In this document: one piece after another, positions 9,023-20,241 of the stretch
Layout of the letters: each line of letters begins with the position of its first letter
Position numbering within the stretch: the stretch's first letter is position 1
Origin: Furcasterigmium furcatum
Taxonomy: Eukaryota > Ascomycota > Sordariomycetes > Glomerellales > Plectosphaerellaceae
Assembly: GCA_001599815.1 (NCBI GenBank)
Contig: BCIA01000003.1
Location: forward strand, 4,526,001 to 4,590,000
Direction of reading: 5' to 3'
Length of the DNA stretch: 64,000 nt
Translations under genes and position numbers: made by a program
Notes under the pieces: model-generated
Databases searched by the model: none
Seen by the model: the letters and a program-made list of their open reading frames with translations, nothing else
What the model was told of the DNA's origin: nothing

Positions 9023-10554
9023 ATGACTTCACATCGAGATGGGGTGAATCCCCTACGACCGTACTACAAGCCGCCAATTATTGGTGAAGCCCCCGAACCC
9101 GCTCCGGCAGCTCCGAATCCCTTTTCTCGAAATGCGCCGGGCGAGCGGTACGCGTCCAAGGCGCGCGACATGTTCTCCGACCTCGACTACAGAGACTACG
9201 TGAGCGATGCCTCGCCGTCGACGATACAGACCATCAAGGACGTCATCGACGAGCTCATGTGGAAGTACACCTCCGTCCTGATGGCCCAGCCCTTCGAGGT
9301 GGCCAAGACGGTGCTGCAAGTCAGGAGCCACGATGAGCTTTCCGCGGCGGGCTCAACGCCCGTCTCCACGCCCGTGACGGACAAGAGGAGGTCGGCGTAC
9401 GGCGATGGCCCGCCAATCCACGACTACGAGGACTCCGACTCGGATGGCGACGAACCTGCATACTTCACATCCAACATGCCACATACCCCGACGCCTTCCC
9501 AGCGAGGGCGTCGCGGTCAGCAAGACGCATCGTCATCGCTGGATTCGCCCCGACCAGCGGCCAGAGGCCCCCTGCCTGCTTCCCAGCTGACCCTGCGCTC
9601 GACTGATTCGATCATGGAAGTCATCGGGCAGTTGTGGCAGAAGGAGGGCGCCTGGGGTGTATGGAAGGGCTCCAATGCCACATTCCTCTACACAGTGCTT
9701 TCTTCATTACTGGAAAACTGGTCTCGGAGCGCACTGAGCGCGCTATTCAACGTGCCGGATCTGGGTGTCAAGGACGACATTGATCGGCTGATCGACATTG
9801 CTTCCCCGTACCCTTGGGCGTCGCTGGGCGTCGCCGCCGCTGCGGCAGTTGCGACGGGGCTCCTTCTGGCGCCTCTTGATATGGTCCGGACTCGGTAAGT
9901 TGACTGGCAGCACGCTTGTGGGACTTCTCGGACTGACGGTACTCCAGGCTACTCGTTACGCCCTCATCGAAAGGCTCGAGGCGGACGATTGCAGCTCTCC
10001 GTGCTCTGCCATCCTATCTGTGCCCCCCTGCACTCGTCGTCCCCACGATGCTTCACTCTCTCGTCCACCCGCTCCTCTCGCTGTCGACTCCTTTGGTTCT
10101 GCGGACCCGGTTCATGATCGACAGCCAAGTGTCGCCCACGACCTTTTCCGTGGCGAAGTTCTTCACGTCCACGGCCGCCCTCTTCGTCAAGCTTCCCCTG
10201 GAGACAGTCCTGCGCCGTGGGCAGGTCGCGGTCATCTCCAGCGCATCCTACCTGCGCGCCCTGAATCCCAAGGAGCAGAGGCTGGAGACCGTTATCCCGG
10301 CTGGCCGGTTCAACGGTGTCTCGGGCACGATCTTCCATATCATGAACGACGAGGGATCTCGCGCCATCGTCAAGCAGCCGCAGCCGCCGGCCAAGTCGGC
10401 CAAGGGGAAGAACAAGGCCAAGATCGCCGAGACGGTTTACCGGAAGGGCCAGGGCGCCGAGGGCCTCTGGCGCGGCTGGAAGGTGAGCTGGTGGGGCCTG
10501 GTCGGCCTCTGGGCGGCGGGCGTGATCGGCAGCAGCGCAGAGACGGAGTTTTGA
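9023..10554 (+). CDS. ugo1: Mitochondrial fusion and transport protein Ugo1-like (modified carrier family)
   Basis: An outer-membrane protein related to mitochondrial carriers, required for mitochondrial fusion in yeast as the link between Fzo1 and Mgm1. Two exons, 9023-9894 and 9948-10554 (53-nt intron, GTAAGT…CCAG), encode 492 residues. Carrier-like remnants are visible: QPFEVAKTVLQ (89-99) and PLDMVRTR, the degenerate PxDxxRxR signature at the exon junction (about 284-291). A low-complexity acidic/Ser insert (about 105-195) separates the first helix from the conserved WQKEGAWGVWKGSNATFLY block. The C-terminal part contains KLPLETVLRRGQVAV and GLWRGWKVSWWG. The ATG at 9023 is the first in frame. 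Confidence 0.8.
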
Positions 10555-11619
10555 TCGGTCGTCTTCGCCTGGATCCCGCCCGCCTGCCCGCCCGCCGAGA
10601 AAGCTGCGGGGCGACCCAAGATCGTGGCTCCTTGGGCCCGGCTACACGGACCCGCGCACGTCGGAGGCCTGCCGTTGCTGCTTCTTGAGAGCTGGGGAGA
10701 TTCGGAGACGGGCGTTTGGTGAACAATCTCCTCTTTACAGATTCTTTTCGCCGGTGTTTTCTGCCGGCTGTCGTAGTCGTTGTACTTGCATCACGAGACC
10801 ACGGTTGATATCCCCCCACGGATTCGCGAATCCACGAAATAATAATGTACAACAGTCGATTTACTACTCCTGAATCTCGCATTGACGTCCAAGAGATGGT
10901 GCCTGGAACTGTTCTGCAATTGACTCCTGTAATCACGGCTGGCGGTCAGCTCGGTGTCACTCCAAGACCGCCTTACGGCCTTGGAACGCAAGGATGTCCA
11001 GCCAGCTGAGATGCAGTGAAGCCCTGTAACGAGATTAGAATTCCGGGCCATAGCGGTGTTGGCAGCACTGGCCGTTTGACTCGGACGAATGACGTGCGAG
11101 ATCTCCCAACCGATCCCCTAAAAGCCCGAGCCACTGGTTCAGCCTCATGCCAAGCTCCGACACGACCAACTGGCTTCCGGCACACCACTGGCTCTCGCCA
11201 AGATCAATACGCCAAGGCCCGAAACCCTGCAGTCGTTGAAGCCATTCAGCCTTGGCCTCTGTCGTCTGCCCACATTGGTCCGTAAAATGGGGGATATATT
11301 ACCCGACCGAGCTGGGCCAGGGGACGGGACGGGAGGTGCGATCGCCTTCTCGCCTCCTCCTCGCGGCCGGTTTCTTGCTCTCTCTGCATCTTTCCCACGC
11401 GTCTTGTGCAACACCAGAGACTTGTTCGTCGAGTACCCCGTCAACGATTGACCGAGGATATCATCACCTGTGGCGAAGGACGACGGATCTCTGATTGATC
11501 GTGACCCCAGTTCGATCCAGATCTCATCACAGATCTCGGAGTGGATCTGGGAGCATCGCAAGGGACATCCGCCTATCTGAGGCCTACGACGACCTCTTGT
11601 TGCGACAAAAATCACCATC
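10555..11619. other. Intergenic stretch, no gene seen
   Basis: Upstream region of the transmembrane WSC gene and 3' flank of ugo1. Short frames on both strands lack protein-like character. Confidence 0.5.
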
Positions 11620-12864
11620 ATGGCGCGTTCCTCAGCATTGTGCGCCGCCGTGCTCGCCCTCGCTGGCACCTCGTTCGGCGGTGCGGTCCCGGCAGCACCA
11701 GGGCTCGACACCGGCGTCCTCCTCAGGGTCCCGACACCAACGGCGACCTCGCCCGGTGAGGTTGGCCTCGTCGAAGCCCGCCAGGCAAAGCCCACAATCG
11801 CCTACGTCGAAGGTTTCAAGGCTCTCGGCTGCTTCCAGGATGGCGGAATCCTCACTATCACCTCGACGGCCGACAGCGACCTGACGCCGCACCTCTGCCG
11901 AAACTGGTGCTCCGTCAGGTCGGCCCCCGTCTTCGGTCTCAAGCTGGGTTTCCGGTGTTTCTGCGGCGAGGAGATCGAGCCCCATGCCCAGAAAGCCAAC
12001 GAGGAGGAATGCACCAGGGCTTGCTTCGGCGCCAGCTCACAGCTCTGCGGAGCCGCGGACAGACTGAACCTCTACGCTCCCACGGACATGGATGTCGGAA
12101 CTCTTGGAGATAATGCGCCAACGGTGTTGCCGACTGGTGGCGCCAGCCAGCCCACACCGACGTCTGGATCCGGTGATGACGACGACGAGGATGGTAACGG
12201 CAATGGCGACGGTGCGGATGCGTCCGAGACGACACGGGGCCCTGGGTCGCCGACTGGGGGTGGCCAGGACATTGGACTCGATGAGAACGACCCCGAGTCA
12301 TCGAACCCCGAGGACCAGACTTCCTCCGCGCCGGGCGGTGCCAACCTGTCCGTCGGCGCCGTCATCGGCATTGCCGTGGGCGCGGCCGCCATCTCTGGCA
12401 TCCTCTCCGCCGTCGTCGTGTGCTTCCTCTGCCGCCGCCGCCGCCGCTCCCACGACGAAGCCTACAGCTCCAGGCTACCTCCCGCTCAGCCGATGGTCTA
12501 CGCCAACACCGCTCCCTCGCCTGCGCAGGCCCCCATCCCTCCGCCGTCGCCCATGTCGCAGCACGGCGGCCCGCACGAGATGCGGGAGGCTTACAAGCCC
12601 CACGACGGATCCGTGACGCAGTCCTACAGCCTCTCGCCCAACTCGGTCTCCCCGCCGCCGCCGGTCTCTGCAGTGTCGCAGCAGCCGCCGCCGCCGCCAG
12701 TATCGCAGCCACAGTATGCCACGCAAGTGCCGCAGCCACAGTACGGCGCCCAGGAGCTGCATCCGCAATCACAGCAGCCACAAGTGCCGCAGCCGCAGCA
12801 CGGCTCGCACGAGCTGCACAGTCATGCTTCCGGGCCGTTCGAGATGCACGGTAATGCGAGGTAA
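11620..12864 (+). CDS. WSC-domain transmembrane protein, possible cell-wall stress sensor
   Basis: A 414-residue intronless type I membrane protein. A signal peptide (about 1-20) is followed by a WSC domain (about 62-152: EGFKALGCFQDGG, CRNWCSV, FGLKLGFRCFCG, ECTRACFG, LCGAADRLNLY). Then come an acidic Gly/Asp/Thr-rich stalk, one membrane helix (about 245-270, GAVIGIAVGAAAISGILSAV) and a stop-transfer cluster CRRRRR. The cytosolic tail is rich in Pro and Gln with repeated QPQYG/PQPQ units. This is the architecture of fungal Wsc-type wall-integrity sensors and of several WSC proteins of unknown function. It is unrelated in layout to the GPI-anchored WSC protein at 2372-3724. No catalytic domain is present. 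Confidence 0.82.
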   Translation: MARSSALCAAVLALAGTSFGGAVPAAPGLDTGVLLRVPTPTATSPGEVGLVEARQAKPTIAYVEGFKALGCFQDGGILTITSTADSDLTPHLCRNWCSVRSAPVFGLKLGFRCFCGEEIEPHAQKANEEECTRACFGASSQLCGAADRLNLYAPTDMDVGTLGDNAPTVLPTGGASQPTPTSGSGDDDDEDGNGNGDGADASETTRGPGSPTGGGQDIGLDENDPESSNPEDQTSSAPGGANLSVGAVIGIAVGAAAISGILSAVVVCFLCRRRRRSHDEAYSSRLPPAQPMVYANTAPSPAQAPIPPPSPMSQHGGPHEMREAYKPHDGSVTQSYSLSPNSVSPPPPVSAVSQQPPPPPVSQPQYATQVPQPQYGAQELHPQSQQPQVPQPQHGSHELHSHASGPFEMHGNAR

Positions 12865-14830
12865 CCGGCCTCGAAGGCCGGGAAGATTGTCCTGGAATCG
12901 GAATGGGGAGCGGGGGGATATGAAGGTACCTAATCATACTATTCACTTGCCACGGGGAGCAAGTGCAGCTGCAGCATGTTTCTGCAAATTCGACGGGTCG
13001 TGGGCATCCATGAGCCCATACTTATTCATACACACGCTGCCACAATACCATTTTATTTTTATGAATCCAGTATTGACAGACACGGATAGCAGTGGAAAGC
13101 CTCGGGACTTATCATGCCGCCGCTGGTTGAAATCGCCGTTTCCATTACCCCGGACTCACCCCCTGAGCCAGTGGGGCTGAGTCAGCACTCTAACTCAAAA
13201 CGCACGACGGAGGCGAGAAGATGAAGTTCCGCACTGCATCCATCTTTCTATTCCTTGTCTTCCCCTTGGGCCATTTCTGAGTCTGGATGGCTGGCCATAT
13301 CCCTGGCGGCCCGCCTCCCGGCATGAGCGGTCTGCGGCCTCTGGGGTCGGGATTTGCTTTTTCCTTTTTGGTCTGCTTCTAATTTTAGGTCCTTTCCCTG
13401 TGGATTGCAGCTCAAGATGCAGTGTCAACATCAATGAAGTGTTGTCCACGTTGGAGATAGGCCTCACATTCAATCATCTCCGTGGAGGAGGAGGACAGGC
13501 CTGGATATGCCGCGCCCTTCATGTCCGCAGCAAGGTCAGATCTTCTCGAGCCAGTGGAGGACACAATCTTCAAGCAGCTGGGAACGATTCCTGTGCCATG
13601 ATCAATCGGCGGCCACTTTCCGGAGATACACCAATGAATAGCCCATATCGACACCGTTGGGCACACATCCGTTGGCAGACTTCGTTCTGGATGTGGAACC
13701 ATTCTATGGACATGGACGGCTTCGATGTCCCCGCCTGGGCCAGGCATTTTCTGTTCAAGATTCGCCACCCCACGCTGAACGGCACATGATCCCTCGCCCT
13801 CTCGTGCGGAGAATCTGAGATGCATGACTCTGCTTGAATCATAGGAGAATAACCCGGCCAGAGCCGGATCTTCACCCTCGATCTGGGCATTCTGCGCCTC
13901 ACAGACGTACCCCGGGTTCGCCATGTGCCAGCCCCCGAGCTTTACACTGGCTGTGATCAATCAGGATGGACGCACCGGATCACGGCGAAGCAGCCCGGAC
14001 GGCATTTCTGTACCGGGACCGGGGGAGGTTCGTTGCCCGGTCGCCCCAAATTTGAGGTTACACTAGACCGGGACACCTGACAGCACCATTCTTTGCTTGG
14101 GCCAATGAGTTATATCTGCCTGGATTAAGAACCAAACTTCATGGTGCCAACGGAGGGGTGTGCGGCGTGCCATCCGCCGAACTACCCTTTTGAACTGACT
14201 CTCGGTCCCATTATCAACGGCCAGGCTTATTCCCAGATTTGGTGATACTTGGTGGGTAAAACAGTTGTGGGTTCTGGCCTACGCGGCTCACAGATGCTCC
14301 CCTGGAAGAATCTTGCTTCTCGGCTATTTGGACAGTGGAAAGAGGTGGAACTCATCGCCAGACTGCCGGGCTCTTCCCCAGATCTGCCTAATTAGCCGGA
14401 ATACAGGTCGTTCAGAAGGCGTCCCGGCCCAGGCCTTTCTCAACCCGACCTTCCTTCCTGGTCGTAGCCCACTGATATTGCCGGAACCCGAGCCAAGGTT
14501 CACCGCGAAGCCAACGGGGCGGCCATATCGAAGCAATATCGGCCTGCTTGTGCTTGCCCCTCCAGCTGGCGTGCCTTTCGTCAGCGCAACGTTCCAGACC
14601 AATAACAGGGTCTGGAAACCATGATTCATCCAGTGCTCATCGCACACGGGTGACTCTGGATGCCTCTTTTGGGCATCTCTTCATTTATTTCGGCTCGGAG
14701 GCCTGCTTGGATGCAGTCACGGTAGGATGGTGAAGACGCTCAATGTCACGTAGTTTGCAGTGCTAAGCCGACGTCTGGAGGGGAGATATGCCGGGGTCCC
14801 CGTGCTCTCGTCTTGAACTTGCTGCCGGGG
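12865..14830. other. Long intergenic region upstream of the AA9 gene
   Basis: About 2 kb. A 182-codon minus-strand frame (13412-13960) overlaps a second open frame on the same strand; neither resembles a protein and both are probably chance. Nothing else seen. Confidence 0.45.
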
Positions 14831-14831
14831 A

Positions 14832-14841
14832 ATATATATAA
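14832..14841 (+). promoter_or_regulatory. TATA box of the AA9 gene
   Basis: ATATATATAA lies about 150 nt before the ATG at 14993, in the expected position for a strongly induced fungal secreted-enzyme gene. Confidence 0.5.
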
Positions 14842-14992
14842 GAGCGCTCATCATTTACCGCTCCAGGAAATCTCTCATCGGCGAGTTTGCAGAGATCTTC
14901 AGGTTCCCGCTCTCTCATCCTTGTCCTCGAGAGCCACCATCTGCAGGTCATCCTTACAACGCTCCCTAACAGAACCTAACAGAACGTCGATC

Positions 14993-16059
14993 ATGGCCGT
15001 CACCAAGCTCGCCGGCCTCCTTGCGGCCCTGGCTTCCGTTGGACAGGTTGCTGCCCACGGATACGTCTCGCACATCATCGTCAACGGCGTTTCGTACGCC
15101 AACTACAACCCGTCTAGCGACTGGTACCAGCCCGAGAACCAGCGTCCCATCCGGTAAGCCGCCGAACCAACCCAGTCGTCTGCCAGGAACAGGAAGCTGA
15201 CAATGACACCAGTGCTGGTTGGACAGTGGAGCAAACCGATCTCGGCTTCGTCGAGCCCAGCCGCTACACCCACCCTGACATCATCTGCCATCGCCAGGGC
15301 GTTCCCGGAAAGGGTCACATCCGCGTTGCCGCCGGCTCCGTCATCACTCTCCAGTGGACCGACTGGCCCGAGTCGCACAAGGGTCCCGTCTTCGACCATC
15401 TCGCCAACTGCAACGGCCCCTGCGAGACCGTCAACAAGAACAACCTCCGCTTCTTCAAGATCGACGGCGCCGGCCTCACCACCCCGCCATCCACCTATGC
15501 CGGTGATGTCCTGATCCAGAACAGCGACCAGTGGTCCGTCCGCATCCCGGCCAACATCCGCGCCGGCAACTACGTCCTCCGCCACGAGATCCTGGCCCTC
15601 CACGGTGGCAACCAGCCCAACGGCGCCCAGTCATACCCCCAGTGCATCAACCTCGAGATCACCGGCTCCGGCAGCTCCAACCCCTCCGGCACCGCCGGCA
15701 CCGCCCTCCTGAACGCCAACGACCCGGGCGTCGTCTTCAACATCCACCTGCCCGCCCAGAACTACGTCGTCCCGGGCGGACCCATCGTCGACGGAGGCGT
15801 CAGCATGATCCCCCAGTCCGTCGTCCGCGCCACAGCCACCGGAACCGTCACCCCCGGCGGCGGCGGCAGCCCGCCCACGACCCCGACCGGCGGCGGCCAG
15901 CCGCCTCAGCCGACGAGCAACCCCCCCAACCCCCCCTCGGGCGGTGCGCCCCTCTGGGGCCAGTGCGGCGGCAATGGATGGTCGGGCCCTACGACCTGCG
16001 TCTCCGGCGCTACCTGCAGGGTGACGAACGAGTGGTACTCCCAGTGCGTCCCCAACTAG
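14993..16059 (+). CDS. AA9 lytic polysaccharide monooxygenase with C-terminal CBM1
   Basis: A secreted copper enzyme that cleaves cellulose or related glucans oxidatively. Two exons, 14993-15153 and 15213-16059 (59-nt intron), give 335 residues. The signal peptide (1-21) ends so that His22 becomes the mature N-terminus (HGYVSHIIVNG), the first histidine-brace ligand. The second is probably His109 in ESHKGPVFDHL, mature position 88. The axial Tyr lies in SYPQCINLEITG. The catalytic domain ends near residue 245. A Pro/Gly/Thr linker leads to a 35-residue CBM1 (LWGQCGGNGWSGPTTC…EWYSQC). In the CBM1, Trp replaces one of the usual aromatic Tyr residues. It is a plant-cell-wall degradation gene and stands alone here, with the GH105 gene 20 kb away. 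Confidence 0.93.
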
Positions 16060-16430
16060 ACTGAAGGGTGAAAGCGGGGTGCAGGTCGGCGGCAAGGCGG
16101 AGGATGAGGGGGATGGAGCTTCAGGTGTCAGGCTGTAGCTGAGTTTGATGATTGTGTGCATAGCCTCTCGGGATGAACATAGTATGAATGACGAGGTAGT
16201 TTGGCCGCCAGTGGCCGACTTCACTTGCCCTGCTTCCTTGCTTGGAAAGGATCGGCTTTCGATGCGAGATCCCAGGACACTGGCAGCGCTCGAATGTGAT
16301 CCATGCCATTCCATGATAGATGGCCCACCTCATGCCACTTGGCACGCTCTCCGACCTTCAAGCCTCGTGGCCATTATCCACTGGTACTGAGGCTATACCC
16401 TATGCACAGCGCACTTGCTCGGGCTCCACA
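16060..16430. other. 3' flank of the AA9 gene
   Basis: No gene seen. Includes its probable 3' untranslated region and leads into the microsatellite. Confidence 0.45.
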
Positions 16431-16435
16431 AAGAA

Positions 16436-16526
16436 AGAAAAGAGAAAGAGAAAGAGAAAGAGAAAGAGAAAGAGAAAGAGAAAGAGAAAGAGAAAGAGAA
16501 AGAGAAAGAGAAAGAGAAAGAGAAAA
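16436..16526 (+). repeat. (GAGAAA)n microsatellite
   Basis: About 14 nearly perfect 6-bp units of GAGAAA, purine-only on the plus strand. The repeat keeps several frames open and creates an artificial Lys/Arg-Lys repeat frame. A slippage-prone tract; likely polymorphic between strains. Confidence 0.95.
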
Positions 16527-16845
16527 GTAATAGAGAAAAGAAGCAATAGGAAGATAAGAAGGAGGAGAGTGAGACAGAAAGCCAGACGTGGCGCCGTGAC
16601 CGGGTCTGCTATAGCGGGCTGAGTGAGGACCGCGATGACTTGGTTGGGGGTTTCAGGGTAAAACGGGGGGATGGGGAAGCGCAAGAATGCTGCTGCATTT
16701 GCATTTTTTTTAATTGGCAAGACGAGAAATCCGGGGTGAATTGGTTGAATGCTGATTCAATCACTGGAGTCTCGAACGATATTGAGCTCTGTCAGATCCT
16801 TTGGTATTTGCTTTTCGTACCCCCTTCTTCTTCAGGTTCGAGCGC
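16527..16845. other. Intergenic, 3' flank of glutamyl-tRNA synthetase
   Basis: Short purine-rich continuation of the microsatellite, then unremarkable sequence to the convergent 3' end of the gus1-like gene. Confidence 0.45.
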
Positions 16846-18785
16846 CTATTTCTTGCCCGTGGGAATCGCGAATAGTACGACCTTTCCTGCCTCCGCAAAG
16901 TCCTTGTCCACGCGGTAGTAGCCTCGCCTCTCGAGCTGGATGATGTCGTCCTTCTTGAGCATCTTGACGCCCTCGTCGCAGAGCGCCTCCTCGGACCAGG
17001 CGGTGTTGGGGTTGAGGAAGTCCTCCAGCTTGTCGTCCTCCTCGAGCTTGTCCTTGGTCAGGAGGTAGTCGAAGTCCCACAGCTCGGCGGGCACGAGCTC
17101 GGTGCCCTGGGCCGCGAGCCAGGTGACCTTCTTCTCGGTGGTCTTGACGTCGCCCTTGAGGTTCAGCTCGGCGGTGATGCCCGTGATGGTGTCGGTGCCG
17201 GTGATCTCGCGGATGATGGCGTTGCCCCAGGCCATAACGGTGATCTCCTCGTCCTTCTTGAAGGACTTGGCGTCGGCCTGGTCCATGAAGACCTCCTTGG
17301 AGAAGACAACGTTCTTCAGGCCCACCTCGGCGTTCTTGGGGTGCTTCTGGCGTTGCTCGACCTTGGGCTCGGCGGGAACGTCATCGCCGATCAGGGTGAT
17401 CTTGACGAGGTCCTTGGCGGTCAGGGCGGTGTGGCGAGGGGCGATGGGGTCAATGACCTTCTTGTTCATGGCCCACAGGGTGTTCCAGTCCATGTTGACG
17501 ACGTTTCGGCTGGGGCCCTGCTTGATGATGAACTCGCGGAGGGCAGGGATCGTCAGGCCACGGCGCCTGACACCACGGATGGTAGGGAAGCGGGGATCAT
17601 CCCAGCCGGAAACTGTGCCGGCGTTCACCAGGGAGGCAAGCTTGCGCTTGGAGAGGAGGGTGCGGACGAAGTTGATGCGGGAGAAGTCCCACATGTAGAC
17701 CTGGCGGATCTTGAGGGTATCGATGAACCATTGGTACAGGGGGTTGCGGTCAGTGTACTCGGTAGAGCGGAGAGCATGGGTCACGCCCTCGAGAGAGTCG
17801 ACCAGGGGGCAAGCCAGGTCGTAAGTAGGGTAGGCCTTCCAGGTGTCGCCAGTGCGGTGGTGCTTGTGCTCAACGTTGCATCGGTAGATGACGGGGTCGC
17901 GGAGGGCCTTGTTGGGGTTGTCCACGGACACCTTGGCGCGGATGCAGTTCTTGACACCCTCGGGGGATCCCTTTGTCATCTCCTCGAAAATGCGGAGGTT
18001 CTCCTCGATCGTCCTGTTGCGGCACTTGGACTCGATGCCGTCCATGCGCTGGGCCTTCATGGTCTCCTGGTCGGTATCGTCGGAATAGGCGTGTCCTTCG
18101 GTGATCAGGCGCTTGCACATGTCGAAGAGGTACTGGAAGTAGTCGGAGGTGTAGGTCAGGGTGTCGGGGGTGATGCCCATGAGGCGAAGATCCTCGACGA
18201 TGGAGTCCTGGAACTCCTCGCTCTCCTTGGAGGGGTTTGTGTCATCAAGACGAAGCCTCAGCTGACCCTTGTAGGCGTCATGGGCAAAGTAGTCGCTCAG
18301 AAGCGCGGCCTTGGCGTGGCCAATGTGCAGGTAACCCGACGGCTCGGGCAGGAATCGCGTGACGACGCCCTGGTCGGCATTCTGGAGGGCGAGGTCGAAG
18401 TTTCCGCCCTTCTTGCTGCCAGCAGCAATCTTGGCCTTGCGAGCGGCATCAGCAGCCCTCGTCTCGGCCTGAATCTCGGGGTGAGCCTCCTCGACGTAGT
18501 TGAACCTGGGTCGGATGGCGGTTAGTGACGGGGTGGTGGACGTCAGGGCAGCCCAGAGACGTACCATCTGGTCAGGTTGGCCAGAGTGCCCTTCTTGATG
18601 AAGCCAACTGCGGCCTTGTTGGTCTTGAGAGTCTGCCAGATCTTTCCCTCGGTCTCGCCCAGCTTGTAGCCTTCAATGTAGGTACGGAGCGTGAGGTGCT
18701 TGTCGAGGTCGCGGAGCTGGGGCTCGATGGACTTGAAGTCGCCCGCGAGGACGGTCGGAAGGGTTTGAAGCTCCTCGGCCTTCAT
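16846..18785 (-). CDS. gus1: Cytosolic glutamyl-tRNA synthetase
   Basis: A class I synthetase that charges tRNA-Glu in the cytosol. Two exons, 18785-18565 and 18505-16846 (59-nt intron), encode 626 residues. The N-terminal 70 or so residues resemble the GST-like domain that in yeast contacts Arc1 and MetRS. The catalytic core starts at VTRFLPEPSGYLHIGHAKAA, with the HIGH motif at 134-137. Conserved blocks include MDGIESKCRNRT, YPTYDLACPLVDSLEGVTHA and DDPRFPTIRGVRRRG. The KMSKS equivalent is in TLLSKRKLASLV. The Glu rather than Gln identity follows from the archaeal/eukaryotic-type GluRS signature around SLEGVTHALRSTEY. The C-terminal part is the anticodon-binding β-barrel. The protein is somewhat shorter than the yeast enzyme. 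Confidence 0.88.
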
Positions 18786-19120
18786 GGTGATCGCTTCGGC
18801 TCTTCGGTTAATCGTTCGAAAACAGTACAATGCCGTGAGAAGTCGTCGCGTGAGTCAATGGAGGAGTGTCTGTTCGCTGTATCGCCGGATTTTGTGGCGG
18901 GGTCGAAAATATGGAGGGGTAGTCAATGTCCAAATGGTGACCCCCCGGCCAATGCTGATAAGATAAGCACCCCCTGCTGCCCTTGGGACCGGCGCGCCTG
19001 AAAGCTCAGGCGCTAACAATTTTCTTTCCCGTCGCCAGGAGCTTCAACACCATCTGCCGATCTCCATCCAGACTGGTCTCGTGTGCCAGAATTGCAAACA
19101 CGACACACCCGGCCGCCGCC
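18786..19120. other. Divergent promoter between gus1-like and mrpl1-like genes
   Basis: 335 bp between two housekeeping starts. No gene seen. Contains GATAAG near 18957. Confidence 0.45.
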
Positions 19121-20093
19121 ATGTCAACACCACACCAATGCCTTGCCGGAATGGCAAGGCTCTCCCTGAGGAGCACGAGCAGACCGACTGCCGCATTAGC
19201 ACCGCGCATCTTCGCGCCTGCAGCCACCCAAACGCGAGGCGCTGCGGCCAAGAATATGACCAAGATCAGGGAGGCCAAGCTGAAGGAGAAGAAGAAGAGG
19301 AAGCTGCCCAAGGACTTCAAGACCTACGATGCGACCAAGTTCCCCCAGTTCTCGCTCTGCGATGCCATGCGGTAAGCGCTTGTCAATGGTTCCTCACATC
19401 TAGTCACACTCAGCTCATGCTCTCCTCAGATACCTCCGCGCCGCCGAGGTTGGCCGACCGCCTCATACCATCAAATACGGCCTCTCCGTCCGCCTCAAGA
19501 CTCCCCGTAACGGCCCTGTGATCAAGGGCCGCATCAGGCTGCCCCACAACGTCACATCCGTCACCACCCGCGTCGCCGTCATCTGCCCCGACGAGAGCGA
19601 GATCGCCCAGCAGGCCATGCAGGCCGGTGCCTTCATCGCCGGCGAGAAAGACCTTCTCGAGGCCATCAAGAACGGAGAGATCAACTTCAACAAGCTCATC
19701 TGCCACACGTCATCCGAGGCAGCCATGAACAAGGCGGGCGTGGGCCGCATCCTCGGCCCCAAGGGTCTGATGCCCAGCAAGAAGCTCGGAACGGTGACCG
19801 ACAAGGTCGTGAGTGCGATCCAGGAGAACGCGGGCGCGGAGAACTACCGTGAGAAGATGGGAGTGCTGCGACTCGGGGTCGGGCAGCTGGGCTTCCCGCC
19901 CAGGATGCTTGCGGCCAACATCAAGACGTTCATGGATAGCGTCAAGGAGGAGATCTACAAACTCGAGGGCTCGAGGAAGGAGATCAGCGAGGTGGTGCTG
20001 AGCACATCCCACGGGCCGGGCTTGAACCTCAACGGCCTCTTCGACTCGACCGACGAGAAGGTCACCCTGCACTCCTTGTCCCAGGTCATGTGA
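19121..20093 (+). CDS. mrpl1: Mitochondrial ribosomal protein uL1m
   Basis: Large-subunit mitoribosomal protein L1, part of the L1 stalk. Two exons, 19121-19371 and 19430-20093 (58-nt intron), give 304 residues. The first 50 or so residues are Arg/Ser/Ala-rich (RLSLRSTSRPTAALAPRIF), a targeting peptide, followed by a Lys-rich segment. The L1 core includes KGRIRLPHNVT, TSVTTRVAVICPDESEI and the diagnostic GRILGPKGLMPSKKLGTVT. The ATG at 19121 was chosen; an internal Met at 19151 is an alternative and would keep the presequence. Confidence 0.85.
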
Positions 20094-20241
20094 AACAACC
20101 CTAGGCTTTCATAGACAGCAACTGTACCATATGTCACATATATAACCGCGAGATGGCGATATTGGAGCTCTTTTGGTTATTCTGAATTGGAATTGGGTAT
20201 CATGACTTTTGTGTGACTGATTGATCAGCATGGACGGGGGG

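Noticed and set aside
13412..13960. 182-codon minus-strand frame
   Set aside because: Overlaps a second open frame of similar length on the same strand; neither has a recognisable motif or promoter.
16320..16622. 100-codon frame with long Lys-Arg repeat
   Set aside because: Translation of the (GAGAAA)n microsatellite; no promoter or homologue.
17341..18525. 394-codon plus-strand frame opposite glutamyl-tRNA synthetase
   Set aside because: Low-complexity Val/Gly/Asp/Leu shadow; the synthetase motifs are unambiguous.
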